This document shows positions 11,897-12,481 of a stretch of DNA of 12,481 bases, in pieces. A model generated the notes under the pieces. The model saw nothing but the letters and a program-made list of their open reading frames with translations, had not been told where the DNA came from and ran no database searches. A program made the position numbers and the translations under genes. Source of the stretch: Clostridiales bacterium (GTDB lineage: Bacteria; Bacillota_A; Clostridia; Oscillospirales; Oscillospiraceae). The stretch is from positions 1-12,481 of the forward strand of contig JALFGI010000259.1 in assembly GCA_022777455.1 (NCBI GenBank), written 5' to 3'. Each line of letters opens with the position of its first letter. Within the stretch, counting starts at the first letter, position 1.

Positions 11897-12481
11897 ATGG
11901 TATATCAGAATATGGTGCCCGGTGTGTTCCTCGACCGGCCAAACCGGTTCATTGCCCATGTGGAATTGGAGGGAAACGTGGAAACGGTGCATGTGAAAAA
12001 CACCGGCCGCTGCCGGGAGCTGCTGGTGCCAGGGGCGAAGGTGTACTGCCAGCGCTCCGACAATCCCACCAGAAAAACGAAATACGACCTGATTGCCGTG
12101 GAGAAAAACGGACGGCTGATCAACATGGATTCCCAGGCACCCAATGGGGCGGCGGGGGAGTGGCTCCGCTCCGGTGGGCTGGGACCTGTTGAGAATCTCC
12201 GGGCGGAGACGGTTCACGGGGATTCCCGGTTTGATTTCTCCTTTACCCTGGAGGGCAGGCAATGCTTTCTGGAGGTAAAGGGGGTTACGCTGGAGCATGA
12301 CGGTATCTGTGCCTTCCCGGATGCGCCCACGCTGCGGGGGGCCAAGCATCTTCGCGGCCTTGCCCAGGCCGCCAGGGAAGGGTACGGGGCGTATGTGCTT
12401 TTTGTCATTCAGATGGAAAAGGTGCAGTATCTGCACCCAAACGATGATACCGACCCGGACTTTGGCGCAGCCCTGCGGCAG
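11897..12481 (+). CDS. sfsA: SfsA-family DNA/RNA nuclease (5' part, cut by window edge)
   Basis: The frame is open from ATG 11897 to the end of the window: 195 residues of an expected ~230. GGGAGGGA (11883-11890) lies 6 bases upstream. Family landmarks are NTGRCRELLVPGA (35-47), LEVKGVTL (125-132) with the E126-x-K128 pair, FPDAPTLRGAKHL (140-152) with D142, and the C-terminal segment beginning NDDTDPDFG (182-190). SfsA was first named for sugar fermentation stimulation in E. coli; the fold includes an N-terminal OB-like domain and a PD-(D/E)xK nuclease-like domain. Its physiological role in Firmicutes is unclear. No promoter is obvious in the 60 bases after the preceding terminator. Confidence 0.95.
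   Translation, partial: MVYQNMVPGVFLDRPNRFIAHVELEGNVETVHVKNTGRCRELLVPGAKVYCQRSDNPTRKTKYDLIAVEKNGRLINMDSQAPNGAAGEWLRSGGLGPVENLRAETVHGDSRFDFSFTLEGRQCFLEVKGVTLEHDGICAFPDAPTLRGAKHLRGLAQAAREGYGAYVLFVIQMEKVQYLHPNDDTDPDFGAALRQ

Noticed and set aside
11678..12436. 252-codon minus-strand open frame opposite sfsA
   Set aside because: The plus strand encodes conserved SfsA motifs and has a strong ribosome binding site; this frame is a shadow that also runs through the terminator.

Overview
The window reads as a chromosomal segment of a fairly GC-rich Clostridia (Firmicutes), most likely a gut Oscillospiraceae-type bacterium. The basis is a Met-type T-box leader before metG, strong AGGAGG-type ribosome binding sites, consensus TTGACA/TATAAT promoters, a MarR plus paired-ABC exporter operon of a kind common in Clostridia, and many GC-rich hairpin repeats between genes. 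The genus cannot be fixed from sequence alone.

Layout, left to right. Positions 1-160 hold a long imperfect palindrome and no gene. A consensus promoter (165-194), a tRNA-Met-sensing T-box leader (200-437) and its terminator precede metG (459-2408, +). Positions 2409-2852 are non-coding and packed with short hairpin repeats. A secreted multi-SH3 protein with a Thr/Glu/Pro repeat tail lies on the minus strand (2894-4171). A divergently transcribed operon follows: a MarR regulator (TTG start, 4445-4900) and two ABC exporter half-transporters (4897-6642 and 6642-8540), coupled by ATGA and TAATG overlaps and closed by a terminator. An imperfect inverted repeat over the operon's -10 box is a good candidate MarR operator. 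The two ATPase domains have complementary lesions (one lacks the catalytic Glu and switch His, the other has LSQGQ), the signature of a heterodimeric exporter with one degenerate ATP site.

Next is tRNA-Val(CAC) (8648-8724) with its own promoter and terminator. The last 22 bases of the tRNA, plus two more, recur at 8859-8882. A broken tyrosine recombinase lies just downstream. From about 8881 to 11040 the DNA is visibly more AT-rich and looks like the remains of an element integrated at the tRNA: the integrase fragment, one intact secreted beta-propeller-like protein (9543-10559, -) and a frameshifted, truncated gene remnant (10752-11032, -) with no long ORF. GC-rich hairpin repeats resume at 11053, followed by a small secreted protein (11351-11749, +), a terminator and the 5' part of sfsA (11897 to the window edge).

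No complete novel system is evident. The most interesting parts are the tRNA-Val integration scar with its decayed cargo, the candidate MarR operator, the families of paired hairpin repeats, and two uncharacterised secreted proteins.
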